Part shown: in pieces, positions 33,641-45,100 of the stretch
Numbering within the stretch: position 1 is the first letter of the stretch
Layout of the letters: the number at the start of each line of letters is the position of its first letter
Origin: Terana coerulea
Taxonomy: Eukaryota > Basidiomycota > Agaricomycetes > Polyporales > Phanerochaetaceae
DNA: 64,000 bases
NCBI GenBank assembly: GCA_024811115.1
Contig: JAKOGH010000740.1
Coordinates: 124,001-188,000, forward strand
Direction of reading: 5' to 3'
Notes under the pieces: model-generated
What the model was told of the DNA's origin: nothing
Database searches by the model: none
Seen by the model: only the letters and a program-made list of their open reading frames with translations
Position numbers and translations under genes: made by a program

Positions 33641-34810
33641 TACGACGAGCGGGAAACAGCGCGTGGAGCAGCTGGCTACGGCTTGCAGTCGCTCCTACGG
33701 AGTTCTTAACATAGGCGTACACGAATCGTGTCTTGTATTTTTGCAAGAGTGGTTGGACTGCAGACTCCCGTCTCCGACACGCCTTGGACCTACTGGAGAT
33801 CCCCTTACCATCGCGCGGGAGTTATACGAGGTGGTCAACACCAGACAAGAGGAGCCTAGTACGTTCTTGTGTCTATATTTCTGAAACAGCGTTCACGTCT
33901 AGTTTGTAGTGGGAGCAGGGCGCTTTGCGTTGCATTGACTACGGCGCAGCTATTCTCTGCCTAGCAGACCCTTCTACAGACATGGACCGCCAGTCGCCGA
34001 CTACCTTATATATTGCAGGAAGGGGACCAAGTATACAACGTGAGCTTTACGAGATGGTCTACGCGGAAACCAGCTCATCCAGCCACTTCTAGAGGACTGT
34101 CAATACTGGGAACTTTTGCGGCCGGACAAGTACGTCATTTCGTATCGCCGCCCAGATCCCTCATCTGACATGCAGGGCAGCTGGCCATCGTGGATCTGCT
34201 CAGCACCTCCTGGCTGGGTTGACATGGGACTCGCGGTGTCCGCCCGTCATGCAAGTGAACGCTCCCATCACCCTCCTACCGGTCGAGCTATACCCGCTCA
34301 TTTTGCAGCATCTGGATTTCAAGGCCATATTCTCTCGGCTGCACGTGCAAAGTCATGTTTGCGCGCGTCCTGAATTGATACATGCTCAGCGATGGCCTTC
34401 GTCGCGCGATGACCAATCGAGATGGGCGCTCGCTGGCTCATGCCATTACCTCTTTCCCTAGAAGAGTGGGCACGGGCAGCGTTACGCTATGGCGACATGG
34501 ATGCCTTCCGCTGGAGTTGTTGACCCTGAGACTGTACCCGAAGAGCCCGCTGTTCCGGACGCCCGCCCGTCCCACTCCCCTTTTGAACCCACCTTTCCGT
34601 TTCCTGCCTTCGTGCGAGCTTGCCACCATTGCGCGTCCATGCGCTCGGTTCCGTCGATGGGGCATCATCAAGCAGTTCGACACGCTGTGGGAGGACTACC
34701 GTGAGCGGATGGGAGCGAAATGATTTTGCGTCTGAAGACACGCTTTGGATCAAGGACAAATATACTGGGAGACTGAAGTGTCAGTGTAGCAGACAAAAGC
34801 CGTGTTGAAG

Positions 34811-35700
34811 TGAACACTGTATACCGCAGCTGATACCATTCTCGGATAGAGGTTCTGTACATTTCACTTCATTTGTTTGTTTGAACCGCCTTTTTGATTC
34901 AAATGATCTGTTACTTTATATGCGGTTGTGCAGCCTCTTAAACGGGCCTATGCATATACATACAGTGGAGGAAATGTAGAGACTATTTATGGTAGAGTAC
35001 ACCGAAGTAGGTTTGACAAATGAAGCAGCGCGTCATGCACGCTTCACCAGGGTCAAGATCTTTGTGGAACGAGCAGACGTCAGCAGTCCGCTATGGGACG
35101 AAGAGAGCACGAACATCGCCTCAAATTTTGATTTTACATATGCATATAGGCTATGAAAATGGGTCCCTCGCCTTCATTTTCGCTATTGTGGCATCAAATG
35201 GTGTCGCGAAATCTCGTCCATGGCTCATATTCTAGTCTCGACTAATTTACGCGTTCTTTGAAGACTTTATTAATGCTTTGAACTGTCGAACTTTCGTTGC
35301 TTGATTGGTCGCAAGCTCCTTCACCCGGTGTGCACGTTGACCCAACACTCTTCAGATCACTGAACATTTTATTCATATAGGGCAGGTTACCCTACAACGT
35401 TCATCGAAGCCAAGCCACAGATAGAACGGTGGAGTCGATGCCCGTTGCACACCGCGGTCTACCAGATGCATTCGACGGGTAACCTAGGGCTGTGGTGAGC
35501 ACTACCTTCCACCATGATTTTTACGAGCACTCACGAGATGCAATTGGCGAACAGACCGGGTACCGTCCCAGGTGAGCTTCGTTGCCAACCTCTTAGGGCG
35601 GGTACTAGTACTCCAGCTAATGTTGTCTTAGCTTAGACAGCTGGCTGCAGACGTCGTCTGGGATGCTGTTTGGTCTGGTACAAGTTCACTGCGGGAAGTA
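34811..35700. other. No supported feature
   Basis: Spacer between paralogue B and the first palindrome cluster. No domain or repeat recognised. Confidence 0.45.
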
Positions 35701-35714
35701 GAGCCATTATTTAT

Positions 35715-35900
35715 TACCGGATAACCCACTCATCCGGTGACCTAGCAGTGGGAAACCCACTCATAAGTGCCTACCCATAAATAAATGGGAAATCCAGGAT
35801 TGGAAAATCCGACATCAGATGCCGGATTTCCCACGACGTCGGATCAACACTGGACAATCCAATGCGCTTCGCAGTGGATTTTCCAGTACCTGAATACCCA
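35715..35900. repeat. Cluster of short palindromic repeats, left
   Basis: Contains ACCGGAT...ATCCGGT around 35718-35740, GTGGGAAACCCAC at 35748-35760, TGGGAAATCCA, ATTGGAAAATCC, GGATTTCCCA and GCAGTGGATTTTCCAGT near 35870, spaced 20-40 bases. The same family of words recurs at 38330-38505, on the other side of a 2.4-kb segment. Confidence 0.7.
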
Positions 35901-35939
35901 CTCACTGCAGCAGGGTTTTACAGGAGTAGATGCCGGAAG

Positions 35940-36412
35940 TCAGAAAACGCTATTGGCTGCGTGCATGATGCGTTATAAATTCCTACCATACCCTTAGATG
36001 CTTTCGATGCTAAAACGCGCGGTACTTAGCATGGACATCGCTTCCACCGACGCTCTGTTGGTGTATTATACTCTCTCAAGGTCAAGACCGCTGCCCTTTC
36101 CGAGATAATCTCTACACAGAACCTTCAAAAAGCATACATGATGTTAGTATGCATGTCCTGGGTCTTTGGTAAGGTGCAGCGTGAGGGAACTTCACGCACG
36201 AACGCTACGGTCGACGATTTGAGGTTTGCGCAAGCCAATGCCAAAAGTGGCAGCTTCCGGGCTGTGGGCGTCTGTGGGGCAAGCCGGCCGCATGACAAAT
36301 CAATCGGAGTGTCAAGGTGTTACTACGTTTACTTACCGCATCACTGTACATTTAGGCTCCGAAGAGGCAACGCTGACTCCAACGGCATCCGCCGATGACG
36401 TCGTTATTGAGG
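35940..36412 (+). pseudogene. 5' remnant of an ORF interrupted by an inverted-repeat element
   Basis: One frame in this stretch reads VTTFTYRITVHLGSEEATLT then ADDVVIEV and is cut at the left end of the element at 36413. After the element the same codon phase resumes as EVHDFALKSLRVS from 37191, once a single copy of the 6-bp target duplication is counted. This suggests the element landed in what was once coding sequence. The protein family is not recognised, and the start is not defined. Confidence 0.4.
36407..36412. repeat. Target-site duplication TTGAGG (left)
   Basis: Pairs with the identical 37189-37194 immediately outside the opposite terminal repeat. Confidence 0.75.
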
Positions 36413-37188
36413 TTAGTGTTGCCGCGAGGTAAGGCCGCCTTAACCTTAAGGCAAGGTAAGGCTGCCTTAAGCTGATTTGTCAGCAGGCAGTGGCGCCTCA
36501 CGGCACATAAGGCCATGCCTTAAGGGGCCTCAAGGTCTAAAGGCTCTCCCGCCTGCAAGTACCGTAGTTTCTTGTTTCTTGTACACCAGTCTATTGGGAC
36601 TCCTAAGAATGTCATTAACTCGAAAGGAATGCATATTAATGTAGAAAACAGTCTTCCACGTTGGCCTTACCCGCTGGTAAATAGCACAATAGTTGCTCCG
36701 CTTGAGTGCAAGACTCCGAACCTCTCGTGAGAGGTCGCCACTTCCTCTATGGCTGACGGTTTGTCATGGTAGATATATTGGGTCATTTATAAGAACACAC
36801 AATGTCACTACATTGCCTGTTCGCCACGAAAGTGCTGCTCGTAACCTTGAGCTCATCTTCTCACCGCAGATATATACACAGGTGCCAGCACTTTCGTGCA
36901 GCTAAAAAATTCTCTGATGTCTTCTGCGGTTTGTCTTTCTCCTTACAATACTTTGGTCTATGCGAACGGAATTCTACCCGGTGTACTTATTCGCGTTCTG
37001 TCATGCACATCGGTGGTACATGTTCGGGCGCTAATGACTAGCTCTGGAAAGGAAGGCCGGATCACCGGCATCCTCTCAAGGTAAGGTTAAGGCAGGCCTT
37101 ACGGCCCCACCTTATGGGCCTCAAGGCACCTAAGGTTTCAAGCTCCGCTGCCTCACGGTGCCTTCACCTCACCTTCCGGCAACACTAA
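36413..37188. mobile_element. 776-bp MITE-like element with 12-bp TIRs and 6-bp TSD
   Basis: The left end TTAGTGTTGCCG (36413-36424) is the exact reverse complement of the right end CGGCAACACTAA (37177-37188). The element is bounded by the direct duplication TTGAGG at 36407-36412 and 37189-37194. Subterminal regions at both ends are packed with AAGGC/GCCTT and CTTAAGG words (36425-36545 and 37079-37176), a usual sign of transposase-binding repeats. No transposase is encoded, so it would be non-autonomous. Superfamily not assigned. Confidence 0.8.
36720..36735. repeat. Inverted repeat ACCTCTC/GAGAGGT
   Basis: 7-bp arms with a 2-base centre inside the MITE-like element. Related in sequence to the CCTC...GAGG palindromes near 29 kb. 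Confidence 0.5.
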
Positions 37189-37194
37189 TTGAGG
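37189..37194. repeat. Target-site duplication TTGAGG (right)
   Basis: Pairs with 36407-36412. Together with the perfect terminal repeats it marks the insertion borders. Confidence 0.75.
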
Positions 37195-38325
37195 TTCATG
37201 ACTTTGCGTTGAAATCGCTGCGTGTCTCTCTCCTTCACCATCTCCACTACCGCCATCTTGTCAGCCTACCGCCTGTTCATTATCATTTGCTCTCCTCTGA
37301 AAAGCTTCTGTATCTACTCCTCGCCGTACACAACCCAAAGGCCTGACGGCATGGCATTGCCCACGGACCGGCAGCCCGACACGCACTTCGACACCCAGAA
37401 CAGCTTCGCCGTGGGGCGAAACATCGGGACTTATAAATCTGAATTCCTTGGACAAAATGGAGTGCATTGCACGCTGTCTGCTATAGCTCGGTGAGTCAGT
37501 TCTGCACTGGGTGCGTGCACTTTACATAGATGCCTGCATGTAGTTTGACAGGAAGGGCTGGTGGGAGTGCTCTTTAACGCGCTGATGAAAGATGGAGCTG
37601 CAAAGCAGGTGCGCCCGTGCGTTCTTACATCTGTCCTTGTTGCTGACTACATTTTCTACGTGGATGTATGGCTCCATGTCCTCGAGCATCTCGAGAGCCT
37701 CAGCGCCGGTGAGGTTGGTGTCCACTTTGCCAATATGGTCAACATGAAGGTGCAGTTGCGAGCGAGAGATTGGTAGTGCGTACAGAGTATTGTTAACTGG
37801 CTGACTGGCTTCCCATTGACTTTCTTGAGTAGGTGAACATGCGATGACATGGTGCACTCGGGCGTGCCCTCCGTGCCGTCGGAAGAACAACTCGGGCGGT
37901 TTGTCCCAATACAGCAAGAGCATCCGGCTGCTCTTTGTATCGACGGTCCCCACATGCGGGCGTCAGTACCTACTTGCGTGCAGAGGGTGAGAGGAAGGGG
38001 CGACGTATGGTTTTTTACCTGCTGCCTATGCCTCTTGGATCTTGCACAGCACGTCGAGCCACAGGTCGCACACGACCCGTCCTGACAAGCGCAGCAATGC
38101 CTATCACGGGCAACCGCTGAGAGAACAGACCTGGAGGTTGATTGCCTGGTCGGGAGAGTTGTATAGTTAAGTACACTGCTTCACTCTTGTTAGAACTACA
38201 TAGGAGTACGCCAAAATCAATATATTTATACATAAATGCAATGCCTTTGATATTGATGGGTTTACCTACTATGTTAAGTGGAATCTGCGTCCACAAAGCT
38301 AGGAAATGACACGAAGACCTGACGG
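37195..38325. other. Degenerate coding-like sequence, unassigned
   Basis: Contains the downstream continuation of the interrupted reading frame (to about 37345), and open stretches such as SFAVGRNIGTYKSEFLG (37390-37450) and FYVDVWLHVLEHLESLS (37650-37710). No continuous gene with credible start, splice sites and stop could be assembled and no family was recognised. Confidence 0.35.
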
Positions 38326-38329
38326 ATAT

Positions 38330-38505
38330 CCCACTGGATAACACTGGGTTACCCACTCATTCCACATCGGGAAATCCACTGCTTGATGGCGGATTGTGCA
38401 CACTTTCAGTGGATTATCCACTCACCCCCGGCAGTGGATTTCCCACTCACCTCCCATGGGTCGGCAGTGGATTTCCCAGTCATCTCACAGTGGATTATCC
38501 ATATT
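38330..38505. repeat. Cluster of short palindromic repeats, right
   Basis: At least four units start with CAGTGGAT at 38407, 38432, 38465 and 38488. The first contains the 15-base palindrome AGTGGATTATCCACT, and the next read CAGTGGATTTCCCACTCA and CAGTGGATTTCCCAGTCA. Earlier relatives include CCCACTGGATAACACTGGGT (38330-38349) and GGGAAATCCACTG (38367-38380). Spacing is 23-33 bases, so this is not a simple tandem repeat. Confidence 0.78.
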
Positions 38506-38510
38506 CAAAT

Positions 38511-39158
38511 ATTGGATCTACTATCCGCAGTGAGTTCAACGTTCAACGTTCAAGTCCAAGTTGTTACTTACCGGCATCGGGCAAGCATCGGGGGCATCGT
38601 TGAGGCGCATCATGACGTCAAGCAGTCGATCATTGCGCCTCCGCCCACCGACGCCCGACTCGCGATACCAGCGCTCGAGTCCTTTCCTCCCGCCGCCACT
38701 AGTACGTCGTCGTCGCTCTCGGTCGCGTTCACAGCTCCGGACCCTACGCGCGAAAACTGTGCCATCAAGGCTTTTGTCCTCTGCGCGCCCATAACGCATG
38801 GCATCAAGCTTACAGACGCTCTCCGCTGATTGGGCGAATCAACGGTCACGGGATGAGTCGCGGTCGCGTTTGGGCGTGATGCCCCTCGAATCCGAACCAT
38901 CTTGCTTTCTCACGCTTTCTGGGTCATCCCAGCACGTCCCTGCTACGTCTGTCGACGACGACGACAACGGCGACCTCCCAAAACCGCGACAAACTCGACG
39001 CGAAACCACGGTCGCCAACTTTTCACCCCCAACACTCGATATCGACGAGTCCAGCTCATCAAACACTGGCCGAACGCCCCACGTCGAACTTGGAAACCTT
39101 CGCTTATTGGACATCTTCCCTCTTGCCCATGTTCTGAAACCCGCCCAACTTGTCTTCG
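38511..39158. other. 5' flank of the giant gene
   Basis: Open frames on both strands (e.g. 38798-39166) overlap the presumed start of the giant gene and show no domain, so they are treated as leader sequence. A short TTCAACG repeat lies at 38534-38554. Confidence 0.4.
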
Positions 39159-42100
39159 ATGTCTGACTACTCTTCAACCGCGCCCTCGTACCAGGGACCG
39201 CGTTCTCCGCTGTTCGGCACAGCCACCTTCACCGCAGTGTCAAACTCACAAACGCCAATGTCACCTTCAAGACGCTCAGGCTCAACTCTTTCTTGTTAGT
39301 AACGTCTTTGTGCTGCCCTCGTTCGACCATTAACCTTATGCGTGTCCGTCCAGACGATCGCTCATACGACAGCGATGACGCTTCAAGCGAGCAATACATG
39401 CCCAGAACCGACCTATCGCAAGCTCATGACTACAACGCCTACAGCTACTCAGACGACTCCTTCGACGACCGAGCGCAGGTCGAAGCCGAACTCGAAGAAG
39501 TAGACGATGAGATCCAGCAGACTCTGGACATGTGGAACCCCTCGTATGGTTCGCTGGGACCGGCGGAAAGCTTCCTGGCAGACCGCGACAGGCGTATCCT
39601 TAGCACAATCTCTGAACACACCGAGAACGTCTCCTCCCGGCCTCCTTCGTTCATTCCAGGCAGCAGGCCAAACACCCAATACTCGACTCTACCCGCTGAA
39701 CCCATTCGACGCTCCACCTATGGTCCCGTCGGAGCGACGCCTTTATGCACACAAGGTCTGCCACAGAACCTGCAGACCGCCCCGTTACACCTGGACGCCC
39801 AGCAGTGAGCAACCTGATCGCTCAATTTGAGGCGAAGAAGAACACCCCACCTTTTGTCCAAGGCCACTCCAGAATGGCGTCTGCGCCCGCGGGTCCTCGC
39901 TCCCCCAGCCCGTACACGACAATCACGTCTGCCAGCCAGACAATGCCCACTTTGTCTACTACGGCAAGCGGCTTCGGCTTTGGTGCAGCGAGCAGCGGAT
40001 TGGGTGTAGCAACTGGTTACGGTAGCAGCGAGTACAGCTATGACTCTCGTTCATCCTCGCCCACCAAGAGCCGGACAAGCTCTGCTGTCTCGGGACCCAG
40101 ACCGCCCAGTTCAATGGATCCGAGAAGGGCGCCTGGCATGCATTCTCGATCACGTTCCGAGGCGACTAGCTTCAGCGATACACCTTCAAGGACTGAAATG
40201 ACTTCCGATACCTTCACAGGTCTGACTGGGTCGGTTACAGCCTCCGACAGTGCGACGCCGAGCATGACCGCGACTACCATGTCCTTACGTCGTCCGCAGG
40301 GGTCCCCGCGCTCTCCGTTAACGCAGGTCAAGAATGTTGTATCCGCGTTCAAGGCGAAGACTCCAACCATGCGCAAGACGCTGCCATCCTCGCCCACGCC
40401 GTCAGACACCCGTCCTCGACGCGGCCGTAGATCCATCACTCCTAGTGTCAGCGGCGCAAGCGCGCGGGGCAGGTCTCGAGACGTCGCAACCTCTGATGGC
40501 AGCACGAGCCCTGTGGGGTATACCGCAAATTTACAAAGGAGCAATACTGTGACCTCTGCGAGCATGATTCCGCCGCCAATCGACATCGCCCAACTTGGCG
40601 AGACCGGCGAGGTGAGTTACCATTTTGGGGCGCGCTAATCCTTGCCGCCCATTGGGTCGAGGCTTAACGAGTCCCGTTGTGAGTCTCTGCGCAATCACTG
40701 CCGATGCTGATTTCACGCCTGTACGTTAGCCCCTCAACATCGGCTTGCTGTGGTATCTGAATGTGCACGGAGGACCTCCGTTCCGGTGGCAAAGATGCCA
40801 GGCCGTGCTCTACCCGCATATGCTCGCCCTGACATGGATCGTGCCCGGGGGTCGGAGAGGGACGATCATGCTGGACTTGCTGAACTGCAACTCGGTCGGC
40901 ACTGCGCTGTCTCCTCAGCATCCGCAGGCCCGAGACGATCCTGGTGCCATCGCTGCCAAGGAACAAAGCTCGCAACCCGGGGAAGAAGGTCTGCTGGAAA
41001 TGCTGTCGCCATTCCACCTCATGTACGACGATGGCACTGAGCGCCTTGGAACGGACTCACCTAAGGAAAGGCTGGCTTGGATTAACGCGATTCGGTGAGT
41101 GCGGTGCTTTTGGTGGCTGAGCTGACGTTGAGTTGGTTGACGCTTCTTTGTGATTTGTAGTGAGGCCTTGGATCGGCCGATCACCATCCCCGATCGCTCC
41201 AGCACCAAGTCCCCCACGGGTTCAACCCGAACGATCGGCTCAGTTCAGAGCGGATCGTCGCGGTTGTCTGGGGCAGGTTCTGCGTCTACAACCTACATCT
41301 CACCGCTCGACAACGCCGACCTTGCGGACCTGGTGTCTCTGTCTGGCTCAAGCTCGCTGTCCCGCCGCCCCTCCCTTGCTCCTGGTCATCAGATTCGCGC
41401 AGTAGACGATAATGCCGTCGGCAACGAGACATATCTGCCGCACGCGGACTCGCGTGTCATCCCGCCGAGCAGGATGAGCTCCCTGCGGCGCACGAGCTCG
41501 ATGACAGACCTAACCGAGGAGATCAATTCTGCTGTGCGTCGTGCGCGAAATCGCCATAGCCTGGGGCTTGGGCTCGGCCTGTCCACGAATGTTACCGGCG
41601 AGTCGCCGGTTACGATCTCCAGCGGCCCGCGCATGGGCAGCCCGGTGACACTGACGCCGCCCCCAAGGGCAAGATCGAGAGTGCGAGGCTCAGAGACGTC
41701 GTCGTCGACGTCGGACGACAACTTCTTTTCGGCGGCAGGTACAAACACGCGGACCCCTACTTCCAGCTTCTACTCTACCTCGTCTTTCAACAAAGCCTTG
41801 CCGAGCGCGGAGCCCCAGAGCCTCACGACGGATGAGACGATCGAGTTTGTATCGAGCACGGGCTTCACTGCGACCACGTCCTACTTGGAGCAGACTTCCC
41901 CTACACCGTCTTCGGTCTCGCCTTCACGTGCAGGACTGTCGCGGTCGAGAGGCGTGAGGAGGCGCGCGGCCACGGCAAGCTCACGCAGCGTCACATCTTC
42001 TAACCCGAGCGGCACAGAGGAATCCTCCGACAAGGAAAATACTACCTCGTATTCTGGCTCAGGATCACGCACCCTCACTTCCGGGTACTCTTCCGAATTC

Positions 42101-45100
42101 AGCACGCTTGAAACCTTCACCCGGACGACGGACTCGTACGCGGCCACAAGCGGAAGCGAGTGGACGCGCAGCGCCACGCCGACCCAGTCTTCCGTGTCTT
42201 CGAGCCGCCCAACGAGCGAAATAACGACGGACTCTGACAGGCTCCAACCATCGTCGTCTCGGACATCCGCGTCGTACGAGACTGCGAAGAGTCCCAGCGG
42301 CTCGCTCGCCTCCCTGCCCACTATCCCTTCGGAAGCAGACTACGTGACGGCGGAAGTGTGCTCAACGATTCCTTCGGAGCACTCGGACTACATCACCGCA
42401 GAGGTTGGGCGCACGGAAACTGACTACGACACCGCGGAGGTGTGCTCGACTCCCGCTGCCACAGAGTATATCACCGCAGATATTTGTCCTTCCGAGGTAT
42501 CGACGGATTATGAGACAGCGCAATGCCACTGCCCGAAGCCGGCTGTCTCTCCCGAGCCAAGCGAGCGGGAGGTGTCCTTGGAAGAGTCTGAGGCGGCTCC
42601 AGAGCTTGAGGAAGACCGCGCTAGTATCAGGTCACGGTCAGATGTACCTTCGATACCCTCGGAGAGCGAACTGTCCTACGTCGACCTGCGCCCTGAGGAC
42701 ATCCCCCTGCCGCCTTCAGTAGCCACGCCCTCGATTACACCAACCGACCTCTTATCTGACCTGGACCTGACCCCTCCACTGGAGCCCAGCACAGTATCAT
42801 CTCCATCTACTGTCCATATCAGTAGCGAGGATGTCTCTTCGGTGTCCTTCCCGGAACCGTCCCCTCCTGGATCGTCTTTGCAACTGCGTCAGCCTAGCTC
42901 GACGTCCTCGATTTCCAGCCCGACGGAGTCGTCAGTCACACCGACCAGTTCCAGCGAGCCGTCTTCGCTCACTGTGCCGTCTACCCTCGAGTTGCCAACT
43001 ATCTCTAGCCCGTCCATCCCAGAGTCTTTGTGGGCCGCCGAGACCGATAGGTCATATGATTCGTCAATCCTGCGCGCGTCGCCGTCGGCACCAAGCATGG
43101 CGATCCCTGAAGGCATTGATGTCTCATTCGAGACGTCGTTCATGCGGCCGACAACGGCCCCGCTTTCGTCGCCGCCCTCACTTCCGTCACCTTCTCCTGA
43201 CATCACCTTGCCTCCGTCGGTGACGTACACCGTGACTCGCACGTCGTCGCTGACCCCGACGCCATCCTCGCTGTCGTTCCTGCCAAGTGTGCCGTCGCCG
43301 ACCCCGGTCTCATCCGAGGTGTCGAGCATCACGATCTCGACGACGTATCCCAGTCCTAGTAGCGTCTCATCTCTGAGTCTGCCACCACTTCCGCCGACGC
43401 CAGAACCGCTCCGTGATGAGCCGCATTCACCGTCGCCTTCTCAGATATCATTGCATAAGTCGTCCCTCCGTCATCGCCTCCTTCGTCTCCTGGACCATCT
43501 GTAAGCCATCCGCATACTTTCGATTACTTACGCTGATACTGTTGACTGCAGGAGTCGCCATTGCTGATCCCCTTACCGCCGTCTCGTGGTCCATCGACGC
43601 CCTCTGTGTCTATGAGAGCGAGTGTGACTACCCCGCGTGGCAGTACACCTTCTATTCGTTCGGTAATCGAGACCATTCCGTCTGAGGTCGCTGTTGTCCT
43701 CCCTCGGAATGCCACTGTCGACGATATTGACATGTTGCTGGACCAACTGCAGCAAGCAGAGCAAGCCCGAGGCGCAGACAATGCCGAGAACCGTGCGCGT
43801 ATACTGGAACTGCGAGACTTGTTGGGCGATCTGCTCGATGAGATGCGCCGACGAGAGGAGAGACCGCCCCCGTTCCGACCAAGGATCAATCTGCTGGTAG
43901 TGGCTTGGCCGAAAGCCGGGCAGCGTCGGTTCAGCCCACTCCATCCGCCGCCCCGACTCCCAGACCAATGCCTCAGCCTGTCATCGCTCCTCAGCCTCGC
44001 CCAGCTTACCCACCTCCAATGCAAGGCATGAGGGACCTTGAAATGTCTCCAGCGCCGACGGAAACGGGACCCAAGGCAGTTTATCTTAGCCCACCTCGCC
44101 GCCGCGGTGCCTCTCCTGATACCCTCCTCGAGACGGAGTCCTTCCTCTCGTCACATCATTCCGACGACTGGAGTCTCATGGAATCTGAGCCGTATCCTGG
44201 CCTAGCAAGAACACTGTCTTGGTCAAGCTCTGAGCCCTCGTCTCCGGAGTCGTCCCCGAGTTCGTCATCAGAGTCAATGCGCCCACGGAGTGCCTTGTCG
44301 CTCGACCGAGGAGAGACCCCCAGCCCTGTCACTGTGCCAATGCCTGTCCCTCACATCCTGCCTCGCCCGGATTCTGCAACATCAAGCGTCACTGCCCGCC
44401 CGCTGCCAGATATTCGGGATTTACTGAATGATCTGCGGGCGAAGGTAGATAACCTAAGGCAAGGTCAGGACGCCGCGAATCGGGCACTGGATGACGTGAG
44501 ACAGCGGCCTGGAGTCCTGGAGCATGATGTCCCTGACTATAACGACCGCCTTGCAAGGATCGAGGGCCTGCTGGAAGTGCTGCTGAACCGACCGGTGGCA
44601 CCTGCGGCTGGGGATCGGGCCGCACCTGCACCTACGGAGCCAGCACCTCTCAGAGAGGAAGGAACTGAGTCCATATACGAGAGTGGCTCAGAGACGTCGT
44701 CGCTCTTCCGGACCATGCGCGATTTCCTGGACAGAAGCCGACGGGATTTCCCTCCAATGCATGCGCCCGCGGCTCCGCGAGCAGGTCCTACATTGGACGA
44801 ACAACTGGCAGATTTGGCGGCAAGCGGACCTCTGCCTGCGCAGGGCCAAGTGCAGCCCCCGCCGCCGCTTGTCCCTCTGATATACAGACCCAGGCCCCGA
44901 CTTGCACGACCACGGAGCGCGAGTCCTACATTCGAAACCGAGCTGCCTCCTCGCCCAGGAACGGTCCCCATCATGGAACCTGTGATCTTCGAACGACCAA
45001 GAGCCGCCCCTCGAGTTAGACGGCGCGCTGCTCCCCGAGCTTCTGCACCGCCATCGGAAACAGACTACGAAGAGGAGCCGATCACACAATTTCCGAACGT

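Larger units (their letters stand above)
32440..34810 (+). pseudogene. Decayed F-box paralogue B, split by an insert
   Basis: Second degenerate copy. The 5' part (32440-32880) matches paralogue A ('cccatgggctgctgggac', VPYAQATDL) and contains TDEMVAVGHFDRE, equivalent to the CIAIGHFDE region of the intact gene. The remainder resumes near 33650 with FLQEWLDCRLPSP, DPLTIARELYEVVNTRQEE, GSWPSWICSAPPGWVD, the F-box region VNAPITLLPVELYPLILQHLDF, GLRRAMTNRDG, AFVRACHHCASM in another frame, and GRLKCQCS before the final stop. Stops and frame changes are frequent. The roughly 770 bases between the two parts have no counterpart in the other copies, which suggests an insertion. Confidence 0.78.

Noticed and set aside
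35700..38510. CRISPR-like array
   Set aside because: The palindromic words are irregularly spaced, variable and in a eukaryotic nuclear context, with no uniform spacers or cas-like genes.
38798..39166. 122-residue open frame before the giant gene
   Set aside because: It overlaps the better-supported start at 39159 in another frame and shows no domain; a minus-strand frame of similar length covers the same bases.
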